This document shows positions 33,684-41,400 of a stretch of DNA of 56,167 bases, piece after piece. The DNA lies in NCBI GenBank assembly GCA_009777345.1, contig WRMB01000020.1:1-56167 (forward strand). Direction: 5' to 3'. Origin of the DNA: Micrococcales bacterium. Lineage in GTDB: Bacteria; Actinomycetota; Actinomycetes; Actinomycetales; Cellulomonadaceae. Within the stretch, counting starts at the first letter, position 1; each line of letters opens with the position of its first letter. Both the position numbers and the translations under genes were made by a program. Below the pieces are notes generated by a model. The model had not been told where the DNA came from, searched no databases, and was given only the letters and a program-made list of their open reading frames with translations.

Positions 33684-35170
33684 GGGCTCGCTCCGTTCCC
33701 GGGCACGACCTCGGCGACCCCTTCACCGGACGGTCCCGGCTGCGGTGCGTCCTGCACCCCGGAACCCGCTACGACGATCGCCGAGTCGGCGCTGGGCCGG
33801 TCCAGGACTGGGATGCCGCCGGACGGGGTGGGCAGCACCGGCACCGCCGGGGCCGGTCGGCGCGCATCGTCGGAGATCCGCAGCAGCAGCCCCACGATCA
33901 ACCAGTTGCCCAGCAGCGACGACCCCCCGTGGGCCAGGAACGGCGCAGTCAGACCGGTCAGCGGGATGAGCCCGGTCACCCCGCCGACCACCACGAACGT
34001 CTGCAGCGCGATGAGGAACGACAACCCGCCCGCCAGCAGCTTGCCGAACCCGTCACGCACCCCGAGCGCGGTCCGCATGCCCCGCTGGACCAGGATGGTG
34101 ATGAGCACCAGCACGGCGACCAGCCCGGTCAGGCCCAGTTCTTCGCCCAGCGAGGCCACGATGGAGTCGGAGTAGGCGAACGGAATCCGGTAGGGATGAC
34201 CCTGACCCAGACCGGTACCGAACAGCCCGCCGCTGGCCATGCCGAACTTGCCCTCGAGCAGCTGGTACGACGACCCTTTTTCGTACACCGCGGGGTCCAG
34301 GGCGTTCTGCCACCCTTCGACCCGACGACTGATGTGCGACAGCCGTCGGGCCGTCACCGGCACGACGAACAGCAGCCACGCTCCCGCGGCGAGCAGGGCA
34401 CCACCGAGCAGCACCCAGCTGACCCGTTCGGTGGCCAGGTAGATCGCCCCGACGAACATGCCGAACAGCAGCACTGCCGTCCCCATGTCCTTCTGAGCCA
34501 CCAGGACCACCATGGTGGCGGCCCAGAACAGCAGGATCGGCCCGAGGTCCCGCGCCCGCGGCAGCTTCATCCACAGCACCGTCGGGCCGGCCAGCGTCAG
34601 GGTGTCCCGGTTGGTCACCAGGTACCCCGCGAAGAACACCGCCAGGCCGATCTTGGCCATCTCGCCCGGCTGGAACGACGCCGGGCCGACCCCGATCCAG
34701 ATGCGGGCGCCGTTGATCTCCTTGCCGATGATCGGCAGCATCGGCAGCAGCAGCAGCACCAGGGACGCCAGCATGGCCGTGTAGCTGTACCGGCGCAGCG
34801 TCCGGTGGTCGCGCAGCAGCACCAGCACCACCAGCGCCAGGATCACCGACAGCGCCGACCACATCAGCTGCTTGTCCGCCAGGTCCACGTTGAGCCGGTA
34901 GATCATCGCCAGACCGATGCCGTTGAGCGCGACGACCGTCGGCAGGATCACCGGGTCCGCGTACGGCGCCCGCCAGCGCACCACGAGGTGCGCCACCACC
35001 GCCAGCACCGCCATGCTGACGCCGTACCGCACGACGTTCGCCGGGGCCGAACCCTCGACACCGATCCCGACCAGGGCATAGCCCGCCACCGCCACGACCA
35101 GCGCCACGACGAGCAGGACGAGCTCGACACCACGGCCCGACCGGACCCGGGTCGGAGCGACCGTCGCCAT
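33680..35170 (-). CDS. rodA: SEDS glycosyltransferase RodA
   Basis: Polymerises lipid II into glycan strands in the membrane, with PbpA. The 496-residue protein has about twelve hydrophobic segments and SEDS family motifs such as LLPMLPIIGKEINGARIWI and FVVVGGVTGLIPLTGLTAPF near the end. It starts within the pstP stop (TGATG) and overlaps pbpA by 4 bp. The name follows from the operon partner; FtsW and RodA are related. Confidence 0.94.
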   Translation of the reverse strand: MATVAPTRVRSGRGVELVLLVVALVVAVAGYALVGIGVEGSAPANVVRYGVSMAVLAVVAHLVVRWRAPYADPVILPTVVALNGIGLAMIYRLNVDLADKQLMWSALSVILALVVLVLLRDHRTLRRYSYTAMLASLVLLLLPMLPIIGKEINGARIWIGVGPASFQPGEMAKIGLAVFFAGYLVTNRDTLTLAGPTVLWMKLPRARDLGPILLFWAATMVVLVAQKDMGTAVLLFGMFVGAIYLATERVSWVLLGGALLAAGAWLLFVVPVTARRLSHISRRVEGWQNALDPAVYEKGSSYQLLEGKFGMASGGLFGTGLGQGHPYRIPFAYSDSIVASLGEELGLTGLVAVLVLITILVQRGMRTALGVRDGFGKLLAGGLSFLIALQTFVVVGGVTGLIPLTGLTAPFLAHGGSSLLGNWLIVGLLLRISDDARRPAPAVPVLPTPSGGIPVLDRPSADSAIVVAGSGVQDAPQPGPSGEGVAEVVPGNGASP

Positions 35171-36504
35171 CAGGCACCGTCCGCGGGCGCGTCCGGCGCC
35201 TCGTCAGGCGGTAGGTCGCCAGGTGGCAGATCGCCAGGTGGCAGGTCGTCAGGCTGGTCGGCGGGCGTTGTGGGCGACGGGCTCGGGGTGGGCCGGACCT
35301 CGGCCTTCAGGTCTTCGACCTGCGAGCGGGCCTCGTCCAGGTTCGAGGCGTGGATCGTGGCTTCGACCCTGACGAGCAGGTACGGCGGCAGGTCGTCGGC
35401 CTTGATACCGGTGCGTTCCACGACGTGCGACAGCTGCAGCGGACCGATCGCCGCGTCCACCCCGCGGGAGATCGTGACCTCGCCGTCGTCCACCCCGACG
35501 AAGTACTGCATCTGGGTCAACCAGTAGCCCCCCGCCAGCGCGGCGGCCACCACTACCAGCGCCACCAGCCACACCAGGAGCAGCGAACCGCGCCGCCGAC
35601 GCGGCTCGCCGTCCTCCACGAAGTCGTCGTCGGCCCGCGCCGGACGGGCCCCCGCCACCAGCGCGCCGGCCCGGGCCGCCGGTCCGTCCGCCGCCGAGGT
35701 CGGGTCGTTGCGGGACGCCGCCGCCGCCCCGACCACCTGCGGCCGACCGGTCGGCTGGGTGCCGTCCGGCAGTGCGTCCAGGTCCACCACGTCGGCCACG
35801 ATCACCGTGACGTTGTCGCCGCCGCCCGCGCGCAGCGCCAGCTGGAGCAGCCGGTCGACGCATGCCTCCGGGTCGGGCGTGGCCCGCAGCGTCTCGGCGA
35901 TCGTGTCGAGCGAGACGAACCCCGACAGCCCGTCCGAGCACAGCAGCCACCGGTCACCAGGCCGGGCCTCGCGCATCGACAGGTCCGGGGACAGCGCCAG
36001 GTCGAAGTCGCCCAGCACCCGCATCACCACCGACCGCTGCGGGTGGTGCGCCGCCTCCTCCGCGGTGATCTTGCCGGTGTCCACCAGGTGCTGGACGAAG
36101 GTGTGGTCCGTCGTCACCTGCGCCAGCTCGCCGTCGCGCAGCAGGTAGCCCCGGGAGTCGCCCAGGTGCACCATCGCCAGCTTGTTGCCGGTGCGCAGGA
36201 TCGCGGTCACCGTGGTGCCCATCCCCGCCAGCCCCGGATCAGATTTCACCCGGGCCAGGATCTCGTCCTTCGCGGTCACCAGGGCCTGCGACAGCGCGTC
36301 CAGCGCCTCGTCCGACCCGTGCGCCTCGTCGTCCAGCGGGGCCAGCGCCGCCACCGTCACCGACGACGCCACGTCGCCGCCCGCGTGCCCGCCCATCCCG
36401 TCGGCGACGACCAGCAGGTGCGCACCCGCATAGCCGGAGTCCTGGTTGTTCGCCCGGACCAGACCGATGTCCGACCTGGCGGCGTAGCGCAGCGCGATGT
36501 CCAC
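35170..36504 (-). CDS. pstP: PP2C-family serine/threonine phosphatase PstP
   Basis: Dephosphorylates PknA, PknB and their targets. The 444-residue protein has the PP2C metal motifs NNQDSGY, VVADGMGGHAGG, HLGDSRGYLL and GGGDNVTV in order. A linker, a membrane helix (about 315-333) and an Asp/Pro-rich outside tail follow. Translation of rodA begins at its stop codon. Confidence 0.95.
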   Translation of the reverse strand: MDIALRYAARSDIGLVRANNQDSGYAGAHLLVVADGMGGHAGGDVASSVTVAALAPLDDEAHGSDEALDALSQALVTAKDEILARVKSDPGLAGMGTTVTAILRTGNKLAMVHLGDSRGYLLRDGELAQVTTDHTFVQHLVDTGKITAEEAAHHPQRSVVMRVLGDFDLALSPDLSMREARPGDRWLLCSDGLSGFVSLDTIAETLRATPDPEACVDRLLQLALRAGGGDNVTVIVADVVDLDALPDGTQPTGRPQVVGAAAASRNDPTSAADGPAARAGALVAGARPARADDDFVEDGEPRRRRGSLLLVWLVALVVVAAALAGGYWLTQMQYFVGVDDGEVTISRGVDAAIGPLQLSHVVERTGIKADDLPPYLLVRVEATIHASNLDEARSQVEDLKAEVRPTPSPSPTTPADQPDDLPPGDLPPGDLPPDEAPDAPADGA

Positions 36505-36510
36505 GACGGG

Positions 36511-36972
36511 TTACCTACCCAGCTCCATAACGTTCTGACCGATACGCACCGCCGTGCCCGTGGGAACCCTCATCGGGGCCTGCACCCGGTACTCGCCCAG
36601 GTACGTCCCGTTCGTCGACCCCAGGTCCTCCACGAACCACTCCTCGCCCTGCGGGTACAGCCGGGCGTGCCGCGACGAGGAGTAGTCGTCGTCCAGGACC
36701 AGCGTGCAGCCCGGTGCCCGGCCCAGGAGCACCGGCGCCGCCCCCAGCGGGATGATCGTGCCCCGCAACGGGCCCTCGGTGACCACCAGCCGGGTCGGGC
36801 CGCGCCGGGCCGGTGCTGCACCGGCCTGGCCGCCCTTGCCTGCCTGCCGCCGCCGCGCCACGATCCGGGTGCCGTACAGGTCCCGGCGCAGCACGGCGAC
36901 CGCCGACAGCACCAGCAACCACAGCAGCGCCAGATAGCCCAGCCGCAGCAGGCCGACCGTGAGCTCGTTCAT
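36511..36972 (-). CDS. fhaB: FHA-domain protein FhaB
   Basis: A 153-residue phosphothreonine reader that links Ser/Thr kinase signals to division. One N-terminal membrane helix (about 7-28) is followed by an FHA domain with LLGRAPG, SSSRHARLY and DLGSTNGTYLG. Its ATG overlaps the fhaA stop (ATGA), and it ends 6 bp before pstP. Confidence 0.94.
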   Translation of the reverse strand: MNELTVGLLRLGYLALLWLLVLSAVAVLRRDLYGTRIVARRRQAGKGGQAGAAPARRGPTRLVVTEGPLRGTIIPLGAAPVLLGRAPGCTLVLDDDYSSSRHARLYPQGEEWFVEDLGSTNGTYLGEYRVQAPMRVPTGTAVRIGQNVMELGR

Positions 36973-37676
36973 CCGTCCTGATCAGACTCTCCGCCGGTCC
37001 AGAACAGGATCCTGGTCCGCCCGATGGTGATGGTGTTCCCGTCCAGCAGGGTCGCGGCCGGGACCTTGTTGCCCTCAACGTACATGCCGTTGGTGGACCC
37101 CATGTCCGAAGCGACCACGCCGTTCGGGGTGACCTTGATCTCCAGGTGCCGACGGGACACACCTGGGTCGTCCACGATGATGTCCGCCTCCGAGCCCCGG
37201 CCGATCACCGTCACCGGGCCGGTCAGCAGGTAGCGCTGCCCGTCGATGTCGATGAGCGGGTGCCGCGTCGACGGCGGGGTCGAGGTGGCTGGCGCCACCG
37301 CCCCGCGAACCGATGCACTGGTCACGCTGAACCTCCCAGTCTCCATAGCGGGATCTTCGCTGAACCGGACCGTGACCGGCCCGACGAAGGCGTAGCGCTG
37401 GCTTGCCGCGTACTCGGTGACCTGCGTCGCGAACTCGTCCGCCAGAGTCTCCGCCCCCCACTGCTCCAGCCGGTCGAAGTCCGCCGTCGACAGGTCGATC
37501 GTGAACTCGTTGGGCGCTACCGTCCGGTCCCGGTCCAGCGGCTCTGACCGGTCGTCGATCTCCCGCCGCAGCGCGCTGACCAGCTGGACCGGCTTCAGCT
37601 CCGACCGGAACACCTTGGAGAAAGCCGTGTTGACGGCCTTCTCGACCGAGTTCTCGAAAGACTCGAGCAACCCCAC
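36969..37676 (-). CDS. fhaA: FHA-domain protein FhaA
   Basis: A 235-residue kinase-pathway adaptor and first gene of the operon. The N-terminal DUF3662 domain (LLESFENSVEKAVNTAFSKV) is joined by a short linker to a C-terminal FHA domain (VIGRGSEADI, VSRRHLEIK, SDMGSTNGMYV). The GTG at 37676 with GGAGG 5 nt upstream gives the normal start; the longer upstream frame is non-coding. The linker is much shorter than in mycobacterial FhaA. Confidence 0.94.
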   Translation of the reverse strand: MGLLESFENSVEKAVNTAFSKVFRSELKPVQLVSALRREIDDRSEPLDRDRTVAPNEFTIDLSTADFDRLEQWGAETLADEFATQVTEYAASQRYAFVGPVTVRFSEDPAMETGRFSVTSASVRGAVAPATSTPPSTRHPLIDIDGQRYLLTGPVTVIGRGSEADIIVDDPGVSRRHLEIKVTPNGVVASDMGSTNGMYVEGNKVPAATLLDGNTITIGRTRILFWTGGESDQDG

Positions 37677-37888
37677 CGCACCCTCCGTCCATCGTCGTCG
37701 ACCCACCGGGGCGAGCCGTACCAGTACCGTGCCAGACCGGTGCCAGCATCGTGCCCGCACACCGTCCACGCCCACCGTAGCCGCCGGGCCGCACCTGATC
37801 GTATCCAGGTCCGCGCCCCGATGGGGCCCGATCGGCCGACGACACCACCACCACCCCTCCCCAGACGTGCTAGCCTTTCTCCTCGCGC

Positions 37889-37971
37889 GCGTGAGTGGCG
37901 AAATGGCAGACGCGCTGGCTTCAGGTGCCAGTGCCCGCAAGGGCGTGCGGGTTCAAGTCCCGCCTCACGCA
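37889..37971 (+). tRNA. tRNA-Leu (anticodon CAG)
   Basis: The 7-bp acceptor stem GCGTGAG/CTCACGC, the D arm, the anticodon stem CTGGC/GCCAG with loop TTCAGGT, a long variable arm (GTGCCCGCAAGGGCGT) and the T arm GCGGGTTCAAGTCCCGC all fold. The discriminator is A and the 3' CCA is not fully encoded. A TAGCCT at 37871-37876 is a plausible -10 box. A tRNA-Leu next to fhaA is also seen in Mycobacterium. Confidence 0.95.
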
Positions 37972-37979
37972 CCGTCCCT

Positions 37980-38017
37980 GGGCCCTCCGTGCTCGCCTCC
38001 GGTGAGCCGGAGGGCCC
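37980..38017 (+). terminator. Terminator hairpin after tRNA-Leu
   Basis: GGGCCCTCCG (37980-37989) pairs exactly with CGGAGGGCCC (38008-38017) around an 18-nt loop, starting 8 bp after the tRNA. No U-tract follows, as is common in actinomycetes. Confidence 0.6.
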
Positions 38018-38129
38018 GGTGCCACCCACTGGGGGCGCGGCCCCCAGACCCCGCCCGGGGAGACCCCGGACCCCCTCTCGGCCGGTGCCCGGCCTTCATG
38101 TAGTCGACCCGCCCCCTATCGATGGTCAG

Positions 38130-38225
38130 CCGATAAGAGAGTCCCAGCTCGTGGGTTCCACGCCGTTCCACCGTTTCGAAACAGTGGATCGGCGTGGAAC
38201 CCTCGAACCAGCGCTGTCTTATCGG
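38130..38225. repeat. Element F: 96-bp imperfect palindrome
   Basis: Two 48-nt arms (38130-38177 and 38178-38225) match as reverse complements at 39 of 48 positions with no loop. The longest perfect block is GGGTTCCACGCCG. It lies in the 592-bp gap between the tRNA and the PIN toxin. Apart from this and the antitoxin remnant, that gap shows no gene. The end sequence CTTATCGGCTG (minus strand) also occurs beside array C. Confidence 0.85.
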
Positions 38226-38430
38226 TCCGCACGACACCTTCCGGCTGGCTCTTCTGGTGCTTGGTTCGACGGCGTGAGGCGGCTGCTCCCGGCGTAGTTC
38301 CTGCACCTTGGGGCCATACCGGGCGGGTGGTAGGCGGACGCTTCCGGGACCTCTACGGATGCTGCCCGCCGGGCCCGTCCGGAGACTGCGCAACCGAGCC
38401 GGACCGGGGTCCGCTGACGCTACCTGGCGG

Positions 38431-38566
38431 GCTGCGCGGCGGTCAGCCAGGGCCTCTTCGTGCGGGATTGTCTTGACCTTGCCGCTGATGATGTCATCGG
38501 CGCGAGAGGCGATCTCGTCGGTCCACGCCTCGACCGATGCTTCATCGGCGGCCTCGACGGACGTCA
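38431..38566 (-). pseudogene. Remnant of an addiction-module antitoxin
   Basis: Minus-strand translation reads EASVEAWTDEIASRADDI and then SGKVKTIPHEEALADRRAAR. This resembles the C-terminal part of addiction-module component (RelB-like) antitoxins. No start codon or N-terminus is present, and the frame upstream is the wrong frame of the PIN gene. It is probably the leftover of an older toxin-antitoxin pair. Confidence 0.55.
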
Positions 38567-39004
38567 AGACGAGCGCTGGGAACCAGGAGCGCCCCAGGGG
38601 TTGATGACGGGGAGGCCGGCGGCTTCGAAGGGGGTCGTGTCTCGGGTTGCCACGATGAGGCCGTGGGTGGCGGCGACAGCGGCGATGAACCCGTCGGCGT
38701 GGGCCAGCGCCACACCGTGCGCCCGGGCTGTCGCGCGCACGTCGGCATAGGGGTGGGTGCACGCCAGGTCGAACGGGAGCACCCGTCCGGCGAACGACGG
38801 AAGCACGCGGCGCTCGATGCGGTCGGACAGCGCGGTGCGCCGCCGCCCGGCAGGTATCAGGGCGACGCCGAGGCGCATCTCGGCCACGGTGACAGCCGAC
38901 AGGTACAGCGTCTCGAGCGTCTGGGCATCCAGCCACGCAGCGACGGCCGGGTCAGGCTCAGACCGCAACGGTTCTGAGACGACGTTGGTGTCGAGCAGGA
39001 TCAC
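38564..39004 (-). CDS. PIN-domain toxin, FitB type
   Basis: A 146-residue endoribonuclease toxin. PIN acids are seen in MILLDTNVVSE, in VTVAEMRLGV and in AHADGFIAAVA, with VATRDTTPF near the end. Its ATG overlaps the antitoxin stop (ATGA). The C-terminus INPWGAPG is typical of FitB-like toxins. Confidence 0.92.
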   Translation of the reverse strand: MILLDTNVVSEPLRSEPDPAVAAWLDAQTLETLYLSAVTVAEMRLGVALIPAGRRRTALSDRIERRVLPSFAGRVLPFDLACTHPYADVRATARAHGVALAHADGFIAAVAATHGLIVATRDTTPFEAAGLPVINPWGAPGSQRSS

Positions 39005-39255
39005 TCGAAGCTCACCGGTTCGACGGGGGTCTTGTCGCGCACCTGGTCGAACACGGCGAACTCCGCGTCTGTGAGCTGCAGCTCGCGTCCGATCTCCGTC
39101 AGCATCGAACCCAGCTTCAACCGGCCCTCCGGCTGGACCGCTTCGGCGAGGATGCTGCGAACCTCGGCCTCGGTGCTGTGGCCGCGTGCCGCCGCCTGCA
39201 CCCGCAGGGCCCGGTGAACCTCGTCGGGTACGTTACGTACGGTCAGCATCGCCAT
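39001..39255 (-). CDS. Ribbon-helix-helix antitoxin, FitA type
   Basis: An 84-residue antitoxin. The N-terminal MAMLTVRNVPDEVHRALRVQ and GHSTEAEVRSILAEA form a FitA-like ribbon-helix-helix, and the C-terminus ending EPVSFE neutralises the toxin. GGGAGG lies 6 nt before the ATG at 39255. The inverted repeat just upstream is its likely operator. Confidence 0.9.
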   Translation of the reverse strand: MAMLTVRNVPDEVHRALRVQAAARGHSTEAEVRSILAEAVQPEGRLKLGSMLTEIGRELQLTDAEFAVFDQVRDKTPVEPVSFE

Positions 39256-39277
39256 GCGGAACCTCCCAGTGCTGTCG

Positions 39278-39306
39278 TTGCATACAACCGCTTCAAGTGT
39301 ATGCAA
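39278..39306 (-). promoter_or_regulatory. Operator palindrome of the FitAB-like pair
   Basis: TTGCATACA (39278-39286) and TGTATGCAA (39298-39306) form a perfect 9-bp inverted repeat with an 11-bp centre, 22 bp upstream of the antitoxin start. AT-rich inverted repeats are typical sites for ribbon-helix-helix antitoxins. Confidence 0.7.
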
Positions 39307-39355
39307 TGAAAGGCCGCTCGTCTACCGTCGGACAGCCTCTTCTACCGCCGGGCAG

Positions 39356-39392
39356 CAGAGAGCCCCGGCGCGCGAGGCACCGGGGCTCTCTG
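39356..39392 (-). terminator. Terminator of the rpsF-rplI operon
   Basis: CAGAGAGCCCCGG (39356-39368) pairs perfectly with CCGGGGCTCTCTG (39380-39392) over 13 bp, starting 10 bp past the rplI stop. No U-tract follows. Confidence 0.75.
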
Positions 39393-39402
39393 GGGGCGTG
39401 GG

Positions 39403-39852
39403 TCAGGCCGCGACGACGCAGACGGTGACCGTCGCGACGACCTCGGGGTGCAGCTTGATGGTGACGCGGTGGTCGCCGACCGACTTGATCGGCGAGGAGA
39501 CCTCGATCTTGCGCTTGTCGACCTTGGGGGCGCCGGCCGCGGCGACGGCCTCGGCGATCTCCGTGGTCGTCACCGCGCCGAACAGGCGGCCACCGTTGCC
39601 GGCCTTGGCGGTGACGGTGACCGTCGCGGCCTGGAGGGTGTCGCGGGCGGCGCGGGCGTCGTCCAGGGACGCCATCTCCCGGGCCTTGCGGGCCCGTCGG
39701 ATCGCGGTGATGTTCTTCTCCGCGCCCTTGGTCCAGGGCTGGGCCAGCCTGCGGGGCAGCAGGTAGTTGCGGGCGTAGCCGTCTTTGACCTCGACGATGT
39801 CGCCGGGCTCGCCGAGACCGGTGACCTCCTGGGTGAGGATGAGCTTAGACAC
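39403..39852 (-). CDS. rplI: 50S ribosomal protein L9
   Basis: Binds 23S rRNA at the base of the L1 stalk. The 149-residue length and the N-terminal [20 protein letters not shown] and [13 protein letters not shown] are diagnostic. Last gene of rpsF-ssb-rpsR-rplI, 14 bp after rpsR. Confidence 0.98.
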   Translation of the reverse strand: MSKLILTQEVTGLGEPGDIVEVKDGYARNYLLPRRLAQPWTKGAEKNITAIRRARKAREMASLDDARAARDTLQAATVTVTAKAGNGGRLFGAVTTTEIAEAVAAAGAPKVDKRKIEVSSPIKSVGDHRVTIKLHPEVVATVTVCVVAA

Positions 39853-39866
39853 GTGGGGTTCCCTCC

Positions 39867-40103
39867 TCAGCGGGCCGACGACGAGTACGGCAGCAGGGCC
39901 ATCTCACGGGCGTTCTTCACGGCCCGGGCGATGGCGCGCTGCTCCTGCACGGTGACCCCGGTGACCCGGCGGGCCCGGATCTTGCCGCGGTCGGAGACGA
40001 ACTTGCGCAGCAGCGTGGTGTCCTTGTAGTCGATGGACTCGATCTTGGCCGACTTCAGCGGGTTGGCCTTCTTCTTGGGCTTTCGGACGACGGGCTTGGC
40101 CAT
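39867..40103 (-). CDS. rpsR: 30S ribosomal protein S18
   Basis: The 78-residue S18 has the typical [19 protein letters not shown] and [28 protein letters not shown] lies 7 nt before the ATG at 40103, which defines the start; the longer upstream frame is not coding. It carries none of the zinc-binding cysteines found in some S18 paralogues. Confidence 0.97.
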   Translation of the reverse strand: MAKPVVRKPKKKANPLKSAKIESIDYKDTTLLRKFVSDRGKIRARRVTGVTVQEQRAIARAVKNAREMALLPYSSSAR

Positions 40104-40170
40104 CGTGGGGCTCCTTCGGTACGCAGGCCCAGCCACCAGGTTGGGACGGGGCTGGGGGTGGGACAGGTTC

Positions 40171-40689
40171 TTAGAACGGAGGTTCGTCGGAGAAACCAGA
40201 GCTGGTCGCCGGGGTGGCCCACGGGTCGTCGGACGCGCCGTACGAGCCCCCAGAGCTGCTGGAGCCGCTGGAGCCCGAAGGGCTCGAGCCACCCGAGGCG
40301 CCGCCGAAACCGCCGCCGCCACCGCGCTGGGTGCGCGTGACCTTGGCGGTGGCGTAGCGCAGCGACGGGCCGATCTCGTCGACCTGGAGCTCCACGACGG
40401 TGCGTTTCTCGCCCTCGCGGGTCTCGTACGAGCGCTGCACCAGGCGGCCCTGGGCAATCACCCGGGTGCCCTTGGTCAGCGACTCGGCGACCGACTCGGC
40501 AGCCTCCCGCCAGATCGAGCAGCGCAGGAACAGCGTCTCGCCGTCCTTCCACTCGTTGTTCTGCCGGTCGAACGTGCGCGGTGTGGACGCCACGGTGAAG
40601 TTGGCCACCGCGGCCCCGGACGGCGTGAACCGCAGCTCGGGGTCGCCGGTGAGGTTGCCGACGACCGTGATGACGGTCTCACCAGCCAT
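40171..40689 (-). CDS. ssb: Single-stranded DNA-binding protein
   Basis: A 172-residue SSB for replication and repair. The OB fold ([33 protein letters not shown]) is followed by a Gly/Ser-rich linker and the acidic partner-binding tip DEPPF. Its place between rpsF and rpsR is standard. Confidence 0.97.
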   Translation of the reverse strand: MAGETVITVVGNLTGDPELRFTPSGAAVANFTVASTPRTFDRQNNEWKDGETLFLRCSIWREAAESVAESLTKGTRVIAQGRLVQRSYETREGEKRTVVELQVDEIGPSLRYATAKVTRTQRGGGGGFGGASGGSSPSGSSGSSSSGGSYGASDDPWATPATSSGFSDEPPF

Positions 40690-40764
40690 GATGATGCTCC
40701 TGAATATGCTCGACAGCGGACGGCAGGATGCGCCCCGGGACGACCGTAGCGGCGACCGCCGACA

Positions 40765-41112
40765 TCAGTCGTCGGCAGCGGCTGCGGCAGGGACCAGGGC
40801 AGGCTTGGGCTCGGCGCGCATCACCTTGGTGCGCAGCACGGCCTCGTTGAGGCCGAGCTGACGGTCGAGCTCGGCCGTGGTGGCCGGGTCGGCGGTGAAG
40901 TTCACGACGGCGTAGATGCCCTCGGACTTGTACACGCCCGGGGTGACCCGGATGTCGTAGGCCAGGCGGCGCCGACCCCAGATGTCGACGTTGTCGATCG
41001 ACCCGCCCTGCGTCTTGACGACGGCCAGGTACTTGTCGAGCGCGGGGCCGACGGTGCGTTCCTCGGTGTCAGGGTCGAGGATGATCATGATCTCGTACGG
41101 ACGCAGGCTCAT
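40765..41112 (-). CDS. rpsF: 30S ribosomal protein S6
   Basis: The 115-residue S6 ([30 protein letters not shown]) pairs with S18 on the 30S platform. The ATG at 41112 has GGAGG 5 nt upstream and is preferred over the GTG two codons earlier, which would touch the ribosome binding site. First gene of the operon. Confidence 0.96.
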   Translation of the reverse strand: MSLRPYEIMIILDPDTEERTVGPALDKYLAVVKTQGGSIDNVDIWGRRRLAYDIRVTPGVYKSEGIYAVVNFTADPATTAELDRQLGLNEAVLRTKVMRAEPKPALVPAAAAADD

Positions 41113-41211
41113 ACCCACCTCCTCTGGTCTTCGCGGTCACGGTCGGTCCGTGACAGGAGGGTTGCCTGTCGGTGCTGTGCCAGGCGGCACGCACCAGCGA
41201 CGGGTCATCGT

Positions 41212-41352
41212 ACACCCGATTGAGGCGAGGGGAACGAGCCCGCTCGTTCGTCCGAGCCGACTGTGGGTGGGCCTTACGGCGCGAGAGGTTCCACGCAGCG
41301 GCGCAGCCGGTGCGCGGAGGCTCGCTGGGCAGTGACGCGCGCAGCGAGGAGC
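41212..41352 (+). repeat. H-family repeat between ponA and rpsF
   Basis: Aligns with the minus strand of 23211-23348 over about 140 bp. Self-complementary parts include GAGCCCGCTCG and CTCCGCGCACCGGCTGCGC (minus strand). The 288-bp gap between the ponA stop and rpsF start holds nothing else visible, so it probably lies in the leader or spacer transcribed towards rpsF. Confidence 0.75.
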
Positions 41353-41400
41353 ACCGGGCGGTCCGAACGTCTGGCGAGATCGACGCCAGACGCCGACAGG

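Noticed and set aside
37889..37971. tRNA-Leu as a proven integration site
   Set aside because: No duplicated tRNA 3' end and no integrase are visible in the window.
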